From Avena insularis (taxonomy: Eukaryota; Streptophyta; Magnoliopsida; Poales; Poaceae): a DNA stretch of 64,000 nt. Positions 1 through 10,851 of this stretch are shown in pieces (positions within the stretch are counted from its first letter, which is position 1; every line of letters starts with the position of its first letter). The stretch is taken from assembly GCA_023614405.1 (NCBI GenBank), contig CM042697.1, positions 298,678,954 through 298,742,953 on the forward strand. The letters are read 5' to 3'. The translations under genes were made by a program, and so were the position numbers. The notes under the pieces were generated by a model. It worked only from the letters and a program-made list of their open reading frames with translations. It was not told where the DNA came from and searched no databases.

Positions 1-1012
1 TAACTAAATGATTTATGATGTAATGCTGAGGTCAGCATGGGGTGAAGGGTTTTTATCACCAGGGATATTTCTAACCTCAGTCACTGACTAATGGCCAGGG
101 GCCACATCACATGCCCAGGCTAGTTAACACATTTGTTACTCCACCTGTTTCTATTCACAATCAATGACAAATGTGCCCACTAGGTTATTTAATTTCCAGA
201 AACGAATTATAGAAATAATTAATCAAAAGAAAATGGTTTATTGGCTCATGATGACGTCAGCATGACCTCATCAATGGAATTCCTCACAGTTGACGCTCGG
301 GGTTAGCGATTGGAGGCGCGCGGGCTAGCGAGAGTGTGTGCGCTGGACACGGGCGACTGGGAGGAACCTTGGGATGGAGGCGCCGCCATTTTTGGTCGCC
401 GGAGCGACACCGGTGACGAGCTACCGTGGAGGTGGTGGATGGTGCTCGGTGGTATATAAAACAAGGAATCAAGGAGGAAATCTAGAAGGTGCGTGAGCAT
501 CGGTAGCTCACAGGGAAGCTGAAGGGCGCGATGGTGTGACCAGAGGAGCCCTGTGGAAGCGGCAATCGACGATTGACGAAGATGGCCGGTGACGGAGATG
601 ACATGTCGATTGGGTCGACTAGGGACTCTCCGGCTTCCGTGACCTGGCCAGGGAAAACGAGGGTGGCGAGGTGATCCTCCTAGGCACATCAGATAGACTC
701 GGGGAGGTCTATATCTACGAGCTCCGATGGGGTTTGAGGCTAGGGTATTGGTCACTGAGAGAAAACAGAGAGGGAGGAAAAGATAGAGGAAGGTGGTATG
801 CAGGGTTTCTCCACGCGACGATGTGGTATTCTTATAGAGATTCTAGAGCGGCGGCGCGCATCTTGACGTTCGCCGGCGTGGCGGAGCTCGACAGCGAGCT
901 GCTTCCCGCATCCACCGACGGAGACAACGGCGAATAGAAAGAACGAAGCGGTATGGCTGTGAACTTGGGCCAGTTGGACCATGGCTGCATTGCTGAGAGC
1001 TGCACATGAGTA
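1..1012 (-). mobile_element. Outer element, 3' LTR (LTR A), left segment
   Basis: This stretch aligns with 29214-30226 in LTR B, with many scattered substitutions, and continues after the nested element at 14606. The window opens inside this LTR, so its left end is not visible. It has a GC-rich block from about 290 to 950. A TATAAG-like motif is readable on the minus strand near 830 and at the matching place in LTR B, and could belong to the LTR promoter. Several open frames exist (for example 303-755), but they are not conserved in LTR B. Orientation is minus because the polypurine tract lies to the right of the LTR at 17200-17210. Confidence 0.85.
1008..1012. repeat. Target-site duplication GAGTA (left copy)
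   Basis: GAGTA directly precedes the Tekay-type element and is repeated directly after it at 14606-14610. The uninterrupted site, with a single GAGTA, is present in LTR B at 30222-30226. A 5-bp duplication is what LTR-retrotransposon integrases produce. Confidence 0.95.
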
Positions 1013-4000
1013 TGTCAACACCCGCGTTTTTAATCCCAGATGCCTGTTATGCCATACATCACAATCCCAGGATTACCATTTTTGCGAGACATAACAGAAT
1101 TGGATACCACAGTACATCATCCATTACAAACCATACATAAGGTCTTACATAAATAAGGATCTCATGATCCAATTCTTAATACAACTCAAGTAGCGGAATA
1201 ATGTAATAATAACGGTAGCGTAGGCGAAGCTCCATCTTTGGGGTCACAGGCAATACTGATGATGGGAGATGATCCTAGTTGTCGTAACCTTCCTGGGGTC
1301 CATCCTCCTAGTACTCCTCTTCATAGTCTGGCCACAGGAATAGCCAGGGACAAAGCCATGAGTACTCTTTAAGTACTCGCAAACTAATAGTAACAAGTGA
1401 AGGAAGGTTTTGTAATAGGACACTAAGCTCTAGGGTTATTTTGCAAAAAGCCAGATTTACCTCTACTAAGTTCAGAAGCAAGAAAAGCTAGTTGAAATGT
1501 TATAACACCTAAGTGGGAGCTTGTATTTCATATCACAACTCTGTTGTGGTCAAGTCAAAATTCTCAATCCATTTCACAAGTCATTTTGAAAACATGTGAC
1601 GGGGGAACAGTATGGCCACTCCAACTGTCCATAACCACGGACGCGGCTATTCGAATAGTTTGACACTCTACAGAGATTGTACACTTTCACCACAACATTT
1701 CATACATCCGTCAGGAACAAATCCTGAATTCACCATACTCAGTATGCGGATAATCAATCCTAACCTTTCAATTACATGCCCTAGTATAAGCACCTCTCCT
1801 GTGAGTTTGGCCTCCTGTCATCTTGGGTACTGCATAGGTGGACAATCTTCACAAGGTAGCCTCAGCTCAGGCCTTGTCCGTGAGGGAACGAATACTAAGG
1901 TATATAAGTTTCCAGTCAAGCCCTACCCAATTCTCGGGTATTATGGTTGTACGATAAAATGGCAATGGTATCGCATCCAGACAACCATCAGTTTTATAAA
2001 GGGCTAAGGCTCATGCCTCAACATTTTCATCATCAAAATCATCTGGTGTTCGAACACATGTCAAAACATCTCAATAGAATGATCCATCATTCCAAGGTTT
2101 TCATAACCATTTTTTCCACCAAGTATTCCCATCTAAAGTTGATCAAGTTTTATGCTTAGCACTAGCATCTACAAATGGGGGTAAGTACTAATGAGGGGTG
2201 GTAAACTAGTGGAGTTTAACTAAGTTCAATTTCATGCCTTAGGATGACATGAAGATTATCTAACTTAGGCCTAGTTTTATGCTCTTTATGCAACCTTCAA
2301 TTATCTTTCTAGTATCTACAATTTACTCAAGTAAACTCTAAGTAGTAGATTTGATAAAGAAATAAAGTAGAAAGCTTGTAAGTAAAACAAGGAGGGGGTA
2401 TCAGCAAATGGGTATAATCATATATGCTTAAGGCATATAGTTGGCATGGTAATAAGCAAGTATTGGCTGGCATAGGTATAGTATCTTGAAAGTGTTAACT
2501 TGCACAATCAACTAGTAGTATTAGGCTTGCCTTGTGCAGAGCAGTGGTTGATGTTCTCCTCGGCTTCTTCTCCGTAGTATCCTCCTTCCTCCTCGTATCC
2601 TTGGTTGGTACTAGCGTCTATGAATAAATACGAGGTACACAATCACCAAACAATACTTAACTACTTTCAATCATCACACACAATGGTTCTATAGATGATC
2701 TAGCATCATCACTAACATTACAAGATTAAAGCATTTGTCTTATTGATTTCATTTTTAGAAAAGTAATTTCTACTCATTGAAAAACTACTTAAGATTTAAT
2801 ATTCTCCAAACCAAACATGGGATCATGTCGACACATGTCATCACCACATATTTCATTACATGGGAATGTGATTTAAAGTGGTGTCACAATTTAATAAGAT
2901 TTAACCTTTTATATCATTTAAATAAAGTGACTAGAAATGTCTATGTAGCATCCTTTTATTACTTGAACATTATTTATGTAAGTAAACCCAAAAGTTTTTA
3001 TATATTCTGAAAGATATGGTCAAATGTGATTTTTGAGAGTTGGAATCAACTCAAAAGCTTTTATAGTTTAAATTTGAAAAAAATTTGAATGCAGAAAAGG
3101 TCCTGCCTTATTATTGTTACAAAGGTTGATCTATAGATTCAAATGATTTGAATCCAATGGGCTTGGATTAATCATTTCAAAACCTTTCTAAAAAATTGGT
3201 TTCATTCAATTTGGTTCACTGAATCGAGCTGGGTTGATTTTTGAAACTGGGTACAGAACTATGTTTGAATTAAAATGGAAAAAGTTAAATTCAAACGAGT
3301 GGGCTGCGCGGGAACTGCTAATGGTCCGGCCCAGTGTCACTCCACGGCGCGGGCCCAACTGACTGGGGGGTTCCACCAGTCAGTGGATCTTTAAACGCGA
3401 AGCGGTATGGGGCAATCTCATCCGCACGATCTAAGTCTAATCGAACGGCTGCTACTCATCGTCCACGTCGGGCGGCGCCGGCGAGACAGAAACCTAATGC
3501 AGCAGTTGGGGGTCGTCGGGGGATCATCGGGGCTTAGGCGAAGGTCGGCGATGCGGGCGAACGATGAAGTCGACGACGGCGAACCTCCTGGTACCGGCAG
3601 CTCCTCCTGGGGTGGACGAAATCGACGGCGCCCTTCTTCTCCAGAGGCGGCCTGCTCCGGCACAATTCCGGTGATGCGCTGCTCGCCTTGCTTCGGGAAT
3701 GAGGTGGAACGATCAGTGAGGTGAGGGGAGTGAGATGGTGTGCTCAATTCGGCTGGGGGTCGTCTCCTTTTATAGGCTCGACGGTGAGACCTAACGGGAT
3801 GGGCATAAGACGGTGGCGACACGGCTATGGGCGGCTAGAGGCATGGCCGAGGGTGGCAATCGATCGGTGGTCTCCTGGCGATGCTCTAGGGTTTTAATGC
3901 GCGTGTAGGGGAGGTGGCAAATGGTCGGGAACGCTCAATGCTCTGCGAGGAAGAGGCGGCGTCTTTGACGGCGAGCGGTGGCTACAGGGCACAGGCGGTG

Positions 4001-5026
4001 AAATAGGCATGTCTGGCGGTTTCCTGGGACGGTGGGGAGCATGCTGGCGGGCGGCGAGGGCTCGAGGTGGTCGGGTTGCGTGGGAACAGTGCATGCTCTA
4101 AGGTGCACGTTGGCATAGTCGACAATGACGGCGCGTTCCTAGCGGTTACGGTTCGGAGGCGGCGGGAAGAGGGGGGGGGCGGGCGAGAAGGGTCCCTGCA
4201 TAAGGTTGGCAACACGTTTGTTCCTTCCTCTAGCCTACTGTCCACACTGGGGTGACATGGGTGCTCTCGGCCTGTTCATCATTGATGACATTGGCGAGTT
4301 TACAGTGGGGCTAGAGCTTAGTTAATTTTGCTAGATGATCTACTGAGGTTGCTGTGAGCTAGAGAGGGAACAAGTTAGGCTCAAATCACTGCACACTATA
4401 GTGTTTTGATTTTGTTTGATTTGTATCTAAAAGGTGTTTGATGAAATGGCCGCATGAGTTCAAGTTTCGAATTTTGAAAAGATTTTTGGTGGGTGTGCTA
4501 GGCATGTGCTGATGAGTCTGTAGATGCTTGGGTTTTGAAAGTTGAGCTTGTTTGAGTGGTTTTTGAAAAGTGGGATCTTCCCATATGAAATAGATTCAAT
4601 TTTAAACTATCATTTAAACTATGCATTTGAATGTTTCTCCATGATCATAAGGTGGGCCTTGGTACTTTGTTATGAGTACTATCAAGGGTTACAAAGATCC
4701 AAACAAGTTTCTGTTAAGTTCTGAAAGTTAGAGATAGCCAAAGTAGGCATGGGAGTTAAATTGGCCAAAGTGACCATTCACTTAAGTTGATGGTTTTGAT
4801 TTGTTTTTCTTTGGGAAAAGTGTGGGGATTGTTTAGATGATGTTGAATTCACCTAATAATCATTTTCCAAGAAAAGAAACACACAATCATGGCAATTCAA
4901 AAGAATCCAAATTTTAATGCACACACATATGAATGCTTTCATATTTTAATTGGAAAAGTTTTTGTTAACCCTAATTTTAATGATTAGAGTTTGATGATTC
5001 TAGTTTAATATTTTTGGGATGTTACA
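1013..5026 (-). repeat. 3' LTR of the Tekay-type element (4014 bp)
   Basis: The LTR runs from TGTCAACACC to GATGTTACA and aligns along its length with 10852-14605. In the first 60 aligned bases I count three substitutions. It carries about 260 bp (roughly 2136-2397) that are missing from the other LTR, which accounts for the length difference of 4014 versus 3754 bp. A GC-rich block (3300-4240) surrounds a minus-strand TATAAAA at 3768-3774. The short ORFs inside it (for example 1612-2007 and 3418-3822) have no recognisable domains. Confidence 0.93.
3768..3774 (-). promoter_or_regulatory. TATA box (TATAAAA) in the 3' LTR
   Basis: TATAAAA is read on the minus strand in the context CCTATAAAAGGAGACG and is conserved at the same place in the 5' LTR (13347-13353). 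It lies about 1.25 kb into the LTR in element orientation, a reasonable U3/R boundary. As part of the 3' LTR it could drive transcription out of the element towards lower coordinates. Confidence 0.6.
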
Positions 5027-5028
5027 AA

Positions 5029-5040
5029 CCTTCCCCCCTT
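5029..5040 (-). promoter_or_regulatory. Polypurine tract of the Tekay-type element
   Basis: On the minus strand this reads AAGGGGGGAAGG and ends two bases before the 3' LTR. It is the expected primer site for plus-strand DNA synthesis and fixes the element orientation as minus. Confidence 0.9.
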
Positions 5041-5045
5041 AAACA

Positions 5046-5064
5046 AAATCTCGTCCTGAGATTT
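5046..5064 (-). promoter_or_regulatory. Stem-loop just upstream of the polypurine tract
   Basis: On the minus strand the arms AAATCTC and GAGATTT pair perfectly (7 bp) around the loop AGGAC. The structure lies 5 bases upstream of the polypurine tract. The same structure occurs in the LARD at 36806-36824 and, with a changed stem, in the outer element at 17252-17271. Its function is unknown to me. Confidence 0.7.
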
Positions 5065-5086
5065 GAAAAACGACGAAAAAGATTAC

Positions 5087-5410
5087 CTAAGATTTGAAGA
5101 GATCGGGAAACTCCGTCTTGATGTGATCTTCGCGCTCCCAGGTAGCTTCTTCTTCTGTGTGGTTGCTCCACTGAATCTTGAGAAACTTGATGCTTCGGGT
5201 TCTAGTAGTTCTGAAGGCCTCTTTCAAGATACGGATGGGTACTTCAGGATAGGTCAGGTCATCGTTGATCTCTATAGTCCGGTGATCAATATTCTTCAAC
5301 ACTTTGGTCTTCTCTGGAACTTCGAGACACTTGCAAAGTAAGGAGATATGGAACACATGCGGCTGACATCTCTTCCGGTAGTTCCAATTGATACGACACT
5401 TCTCCTTCAC
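5087..5410 (-). pseudogene. Chromodomain and C-terminal part of integrase
   Basis: This open stretch is the C-terminal end of the integrase polyprotein. It contains the segment typically found between integrase and chromodomain (HISLL, LEVPEK) and then a chromodomain-like end with a WSNHTEEEATWERE core at about residues 82-95. Chromoviral chromodomains bind histone marks and steer integration to heterochromatin. It is in the same frame as the integrase ORF upstream, but a segment of roughly 85 bp between them (about 5360-5445) reads sensibly only in another frame, so two compensating frameshifts separate the parts. The methionine at 5410 is therefore not a real start. Confidence 0.85.
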
Positions 5411-5413
5411 GGT

Positions 5414-6577
5414 TCAAAATCTTGAAGGGGCCGATATATCTGGGGCTAACTTTCCTTTCAGCTGGAAATGCTGCATTCCCTTCAATGGCGACACTTTCAG
5501 ATACACAAAATCTCCTATGTTGAAGGCGAGGTCTCGACGTCTCTTGTCGGCGTAACTCTTCTGTCTGGACTGGGCTATCTTGAGGTGCTCATGAATCTTG
5601 TGAACCTTCTCTTCTGCTTCTCGTAGGATGCCGGGTCCAAAAATCTGACTCTCTCCTACTTCCGACCAATTCAAAGGGGTGCGACACTTCCTTCCATACA
5701 TGAATTCAAATGGGGACATTTGCAAACTAGCTTGATAACTGTTGTTGTATGAAAATTCTGCGAATGGCAGACAGTATTCCCACTTAGATCCATATTCTAA
5801 CACATAGGCTCTCAGCATGTCTTCGAGTATTTGATGTACTCGCTCCGTTTGTCCATCGGTCTGAGGGTGATATGCGGTGCTGAAATCTAGGCGTGTTCCT
5901 AAACCTTCTTGGACTTTCTTCCAGAATCTCGAGGTAAACTGAGTTCCTCGATCCGATACGATGTTCTTGGGGAATCCATGCAAACTGACGATTCTAGCGA
6001 TGTATAACTCTGCTAGCTTCGAACTCTGATATGTGGTCTTGACGGGTAAGAAATGGGCGACTTTGGACAATCTGTCCACTATGACCCAGATAGAGTCATT
6101 TCCCCTACTAGAAGTAGGCAATCCAGTGATAAAGTCCATTCCAACGGAATCCCATTTACATTCCGGAATCTGTAGTAGTTGCAACAATCCCGCGGGTCTT
6201 TGATGTCCCGCCTTGACTCGCTGGCATATATCACACTTGGCGATATAGCTTCCGATTTCTCTCTTCATCTTATGCCACCAAAATTGCTCTTTCAAATCTT
6301 GATACATCTTAGTTCCTCCTTGGTGGATAGAATAAAGAGTATCATGAGCTTCCTTCAAAATAACTTCTTTCAACTCAGAATCTGCTGGTACACAAAGGTG
6401 TCCTTTGTACCACAGAACTCCTTCTTCGTCTTCGGTGAATCCGGGTACTTTGCATGTACCGATACGACGCTTGATTCCGTCGATACTAGCATTTCCTTTC
6501 TGTGCCTCTTTGATCTGGCTGATCAAAGTGGGTTGAAGTTCTATTCTAGCCAAAAATCCTTCACTCACTAATTCCAT
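5414..6577 (-). pseudogene. Ty3/gypsy integrase
   Basis: Integrase inserts the reverse-transcribed DNA into the host genome. In this 387-residue stretch the zinc-binding HHCC residues are H78, H85, C115 and C118. The catalytic triad is D148 (in MDFITG), D209 (in VSDRG) and E245 (in GQTERV), with 35 residues between the last two, as in the DD35E family. Thus the catalytic core looks intact. The stretch is in the same frame as RNase H, separated by a TAA and a TGA two codons apart (about 6580-6589). At its 3' end a single-base loss near 5440 shifts the frame and causes the stop at 5414. It was once part of a continuous pol. Confidence 0.93.
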
Positions 6578-6586
6578 TCAAAAATA

Positions 6587-6820
6587 TTACATCTCTTTGT
6601 GCAAGCTTGGTTGCTCCTTCAAAATCATGGAGTTCAAGCGGCACGGCAATCTGCTAAGGGCATCTGCTACCACGTTGGCTTTACCAGGGTGATAGTGAAT
6701 GTCCAGATCGTAATCCTTGATTAGCTCAATCCATATTCTCTGTCTCATATTCAGCTCCTTCTGAGTGAATATATACTTCAGGCTCTTGTGATCCGAATAT
6801 ATTTCACAACGATTTCCCAT
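6587..6820 (-). pseudogene. RNase H domain, C-terminal part
   Basis: The 77 residues include SDHKSL and the end motif VADALSR, which are typical of the gypsy RNase H that removes RNA from the RNA-DNA hybrid. The N-terminal part of the domain (DAS motif) is the end of the preceding ORF in another frame; a one-base loss at about 6830-6841 separates them. The end of this stretch runs into two in-frame stop codons before integrase. Confidence 0.9.
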
Positions 6821-6840
6821 CAGGTAGTGCCTCCATGTCT

Positions 6841-9603
6841 TCAGGGTAGAACTACGGCTGCGAGTTCGAGGTCATGGGTTGGGTAATTTTGCTCGTGTTG
6901 TTTTAGTTGTCGAGATAGATAGGATATAACTTTGCCTTCTTGCATTAGCACACATCCAAGACCGATCTTGGATGCATCACAATACACGTCGAAGGGCTTC
7001 GTAATATCCGGCATGATTAAGATTGGGGGTGAAATCAATCTCTTCTTGAGTTCTTGAAAACTCGCTTCACATTTGTCTGTCCATTCAAACTGCTTGTCCT
7101 TCTTTAGCAATTGAGTCATGGGTCTAGCGATACTCGAGAATCCTTCTATGAACTTGCGGTAATATCCCGCCAATCTGAGAAATGCACGAACTTGGGTTTG
7201 AGTGGTTGGGGCTTGCCAATCTTCGACATCTTTCACCTTTGTAGGGTCAACGGCAATTCCTCCGGATGATACAATGTGGCCGAGGAATCCTACCTCCTGT
7301 AACCAGAATTCACATTTGCTAAACTTGGCATACAACTGATGCTTTCTAAGGGTTGCAAGAATGGTCCTTAGGTGTAGCTCATGTTCTTCTTCTGATTTGG
7401 AATAAATCAGAATGTCATCGATGAAAACAACGACAAACTTATCTAGGAAGTCCATAAAAATCTTATTCATGAGATTCATGAAATAAGCGGGGGCATTGGT
7501 TAATCCAAAAGACATGACAGTATACTCGTATAATCCATATCTGGTGGTAAAGGCAGTCTTGGGAATATCCTCTACGTGAATCTTGAGTTGATGATAGCCA
7601 ATTCTAAGATCAATCTTAGAAAACAATTTGGCACCGGTCAACTGATCAAACAAATCTTCTATCTTGGGCAAGGGATACTTGTTCTTGATGGTGACATCAT
7701 TCAACTTCCGATAATCCATACACAAATGGTTACCTCCATCCTTCTTGTCCACAAATAAGACAGGTGATCTCCATGGTGACGCACTTGGTTGAACTAATCC
7801 AATTTCCAACATGGAATCCAATTGCTTCTTCAGTTCTGCTAGTTCAGACGGGTTCATACTATAGGGTCTCTGGGCTATGGATCCTATTCCGGGGATTAGT
7901 TCAATGATAAACTCGATATCTCGATCTGGGGGCATACCGGGCAAAACATCTGGAAATACATCGGGGTATTCACAGACTATCCGGACTTGGTCAATGGTAG
8001 GTTGGTCTATACTCTTGTTGCACTTGAATTGACAAGGTAATGTTTCAGATATATGCTCTACTGATAATCCGACGGTACTGGTCATGGTTATGGCTTTCTT
8101 GGCGCAGTCAATCAATCCTTTATGTTTGGACATCCAATCCATTCCTAGTACTACTTCCAAACCTTTAGTTCCAAGTACTATCAGATTAGCATAAAAATCT
8201 ATGCCATGGATTCGGATAGGGAAGGCTTTGTAAATTTGCCTAGCTTTGGTTGTTGAACCGGGGATTTGAACAATCATAACATGCTTCAGTTTTGTTGGTT
8301 GAATCTTACTAGTGCAGGCAAATTCTTCGGTGACAAATGAATGCGATGCACCCGAATCAAACAACACTCTTGCAAGTACTAAATTAACAGAAAACATACC
8401 CAGCACAACGTCTGGCGCTTCCTGAGCTTCTTCAGCATGCATGAGAAAAAGACGGCCATTGCGGTTGAGTGAATTCCCTGGGGAAAATCTCCTTCCGGGC
8501 TGAACACGACGCTGCTGCTGAGCTGGGGCATTTGCATTGGGGGCTACAGTATTCTTCTTGTTGGGGCACTCGTTGGGGTAGTGACCCTTATTTCCACAGT
8601 CATAACAAGTCACTTGCGACTTGTCCTTTGCTGCTACAGGCACAACATTGCTTCCAGTCCTCGGGGAAGTGTTGGTGTTGGCGGTAGCATTGTTGTTGTT
8701 GAACTTGGGTGGGGCACGGTTGAAATTGCCAGAGTTGCCGGGGTTGTTGTGATTTCCTTCGGTCCTCGGGTTTCCACGGTTGGGATAGGTCGAACGGTTC
8801 ATCGGGGGTCTGTTAGTTCTCGGGGCAAATCCTGGAGATTGGTTGGGGCGGTACTTTGGGGTCTGATGGGTTCCTGGTTCATGCATCATGCGACGCTTGC
8901 GGTTCTCATTGGCTTGGTTGATCTTTCCTTCCATCTGGATGGTAGAGTCGACAAGGGCTTCAATATCCGCAAAGGGGATATTGACCAACACAGTCTGCAT
9001 CTCATCATGCAGACCATTCAGGAATCTCTCTTTCTTCTTCGCTTCGGTGTCGATCTCATCCGGGGCATACCTAGCTAATGACAAGAATTTGTCACGGTAT
9101 TCCACTACAGTCATCCGTCCTTGCTTCAGTTCTCTGAACTCGTCTCTCATCCTCTTGATCAAACCCGGGGGCACATGGGTTCTGCTGAACTTGACCTTGA
9201 ATTCTTCCCAGGTCATCATCTGTCCTCCGGTCATTGCACGAACGCTACTCCACCATGCTCTGGCATCTCCGGCTAGATAGTGGGTAGCGAACAAAACTTT
9301 CTCGTTAGCTTCCACTCCGGTGACTTCTAGGTTATTTTCCATGGTTTGCAGCCAATCATCTGCATCTAGGGGCTCTTCTGACTTAGTGAAAACAGGTGGG
9401 TTGGTGTTCTGGAAATTCTTGAGCTTAGATCCATGGTTGTCCTGATTTCCTTGGCCTTGATTGTTGTGGGCTAGCTGGGCTATCTGCTGAAGGGTGGCTA
9501 GGTTGGCTTGACGTTCGGCTCTTTTAGCTTCGCGGTCAGAAACCAACATTTGCAGTATCTGCAACATCGGGTCCGGGGATGAACCACTTCCTCCGCGTGG
9601 CAT
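6841..9603 (-). pseudogene. Gag-protease-reverse transcriptase polyprotein
   Basis: The longest coding stretch in the window, counted here from the open frame that begins at 9624. The likely start is the methionine at 9603 (MPRGGSG); the upstream seven codons lack support. In order it holds a Retrotrans_gag-type capsid (about residues 70-240), a zinc knuckle CX2CX4HX4C starting near residue 340, an aspartic protease DSGAS near residue 423, and an RT with FIDD near residue 734. The start of RNase H with DAS (about 885) follows. All these catalytic motifs are intact. The usual KIDLRSGYHQ motif reads [10 protein letters not shown], a change inside the RT core that may matter. The frame breaks in RNase H at about 6840. 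Gag and pol are in one frame, as in many chromoviruses. Confidence 0.95.
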
Positions 9604-9843
9604 CTGAAGATTGAGATAGATCATGAGAAAAGAGTGAAATTTCTAAGGTTCCGGGACTTTGAAAAGTTTTTAAGGTTTGACTCAGATTTTCTAGCAACTT
9701 GCTTTTCACTCATTCATTCATTCATAGCACACGATAAAAATACACACCACAAAACAAGAAAAACATATGGTTTTAAGAACCATTCTGGAAACTACGATAC
9801 AGTGGGACCGAATACAACTCACTACCCTAGTGCTCAAGTGCTA
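9604..9843 (-). other. Spacer between accessory ORF and gag
   Basis: This 240-bp stretch separates the accessory ORF stop from the gag start. It is AT-rich at the gag side and holds no recognisable domain. It could be an intron or a leader for gag, but no clear splice pair was established. Confidence 0.4.
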
Positions 9844-10622
9844 CTACTCCTCGGAGTTGGTGTAGTCGTCATCCTCATCATCCTCATCATCATCGATGAA
9901 GGCGTAATCATCCTCTTCGCTGAAGAAATCCATAGCCTGATCCTCCAAAAAATCATCATCATCGCTGAGATAGGAGTAGGGGTCTCCACGAAGATCCTCT
10001 CCGGCATTCTCTCTTTCCTCCAACTGCATGTCTCTCTCGTGGATGGTCTCCTCCAAATCCGAGATACGGTGGCGAAGACGGGGAATGATGCGCTCCTTCT
10101 TGTCGAGCTGACGGCGGCGAGACTTGCGATCCTTCGCTAGCATGGCGATGGTCTGATCCTTCATCTTGATGATGGCTGACTTGTGGTTGGAGTACTCACG
10201 ACAATTGTCCAACTCCTGCTGACGATCGTACATCATGAAGCTAAGGTGGTCCAATTGGGTCTTCAGCTCGTGGTGGTAAGGGGCTTCGAGTGGTTGTCCA
10301 TTAGCATAACGCCTTGGAAAAAACTCAAAGCATGGCCACACAGACGGGCAAGAGCTTCCTGCATGGCCCTGGCAAGTCCATCGAGCCAGTTGTTTTCTCT
10401 TAAGGTGAATTGAATTCCCTCGGTAGTGGGAGGTTCAATCTTTCCTCGGAGACTTGCAATAATTAGCCACTGCAGATCTTCTCCTCCTTGATCATTGAGC
10501 TGAGCTCCGAAGAACTCGGGGTGCGGACACTCCAGAAGTTCCGAAAGCTGGTCCAAATCACGCTCAAAGATAAGGTCTCCGCCATTTTCGAACTGGTAAA
10601 ACTTGTTGTACTTCACGTCCAT
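9844..10622 (-). pseudogene. Accessory ORF upstream of gag, split by a frameshift
   Basis: Two overlapping minus-strand frames (10622-10263 and 10341-9844) look like one former protein of about 250 residues, separated by a frameshift near 10300-10340. The N-terminal part contains DLDQLSELLECPHPE and an ARAMQEALARL helix. The C-terminal part has a long charged region likely to form a coiled coil (about residues 25-110 of the second frame) and ends in a strongly acidic tail rich in D and E. It lies between the primer binding site and gag on the same strand. From memory, similar hypothetical proteins are common in grass genome annotations, which fits spread by a retroelement. I do not know its function. 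It could be an accessory protein or captured host sequence. Confidence 0.65.
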
Positions 10623-10836
10623 CTAAAAGAATATAGGATGAGTAAGTTAGTAGAGTGATCAAGTGTGTCAAATTTTATGTATTTTGCAAGAGTTTTTGAG
10701 GAACATGAATTTTTATGAAAGAATGAAGGTGATAAGAATGGGAATAAGTTTTTGTAAACATTTGCTTCCTTTGGTTTTGAAACTAAGTTTTTGATTCAAA
10801 CGTCCAGTCTAACTAGGGTCTCCTATGGTCAGGATG
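10623..10836 (-). other. Leader between primer binding site and accessory ORF
   Basis: About 210 bp of non-coding, AT-rich leader between the 5' LTR and the accessory ORF. The packaging signal would be expected here, but no specific structure was identified. Confidence 0.5.
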
Positions 10837-10848
10837 GCTCTGATACCA
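10837..10848 (-). promoter_or_regulatory. Primer binding site for initiator Met-tRNA
   Basis: On the minus strand it reads TGGTATCAGAGC, the common plant LTR-retrotransposon site complementary to the 3' end of initiator Met-tRNA. It starts three bases after the 5' LTR. Confidence 0.92.
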
Positions 10849-10851
10849 ACT

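Noticed and set aside
303..755. Open frame on the minus strand in LTR A
   Set aside because: The matching part of LTR B has different breaks and frames, there is no domain, and the region is a GC-rich LTR block.
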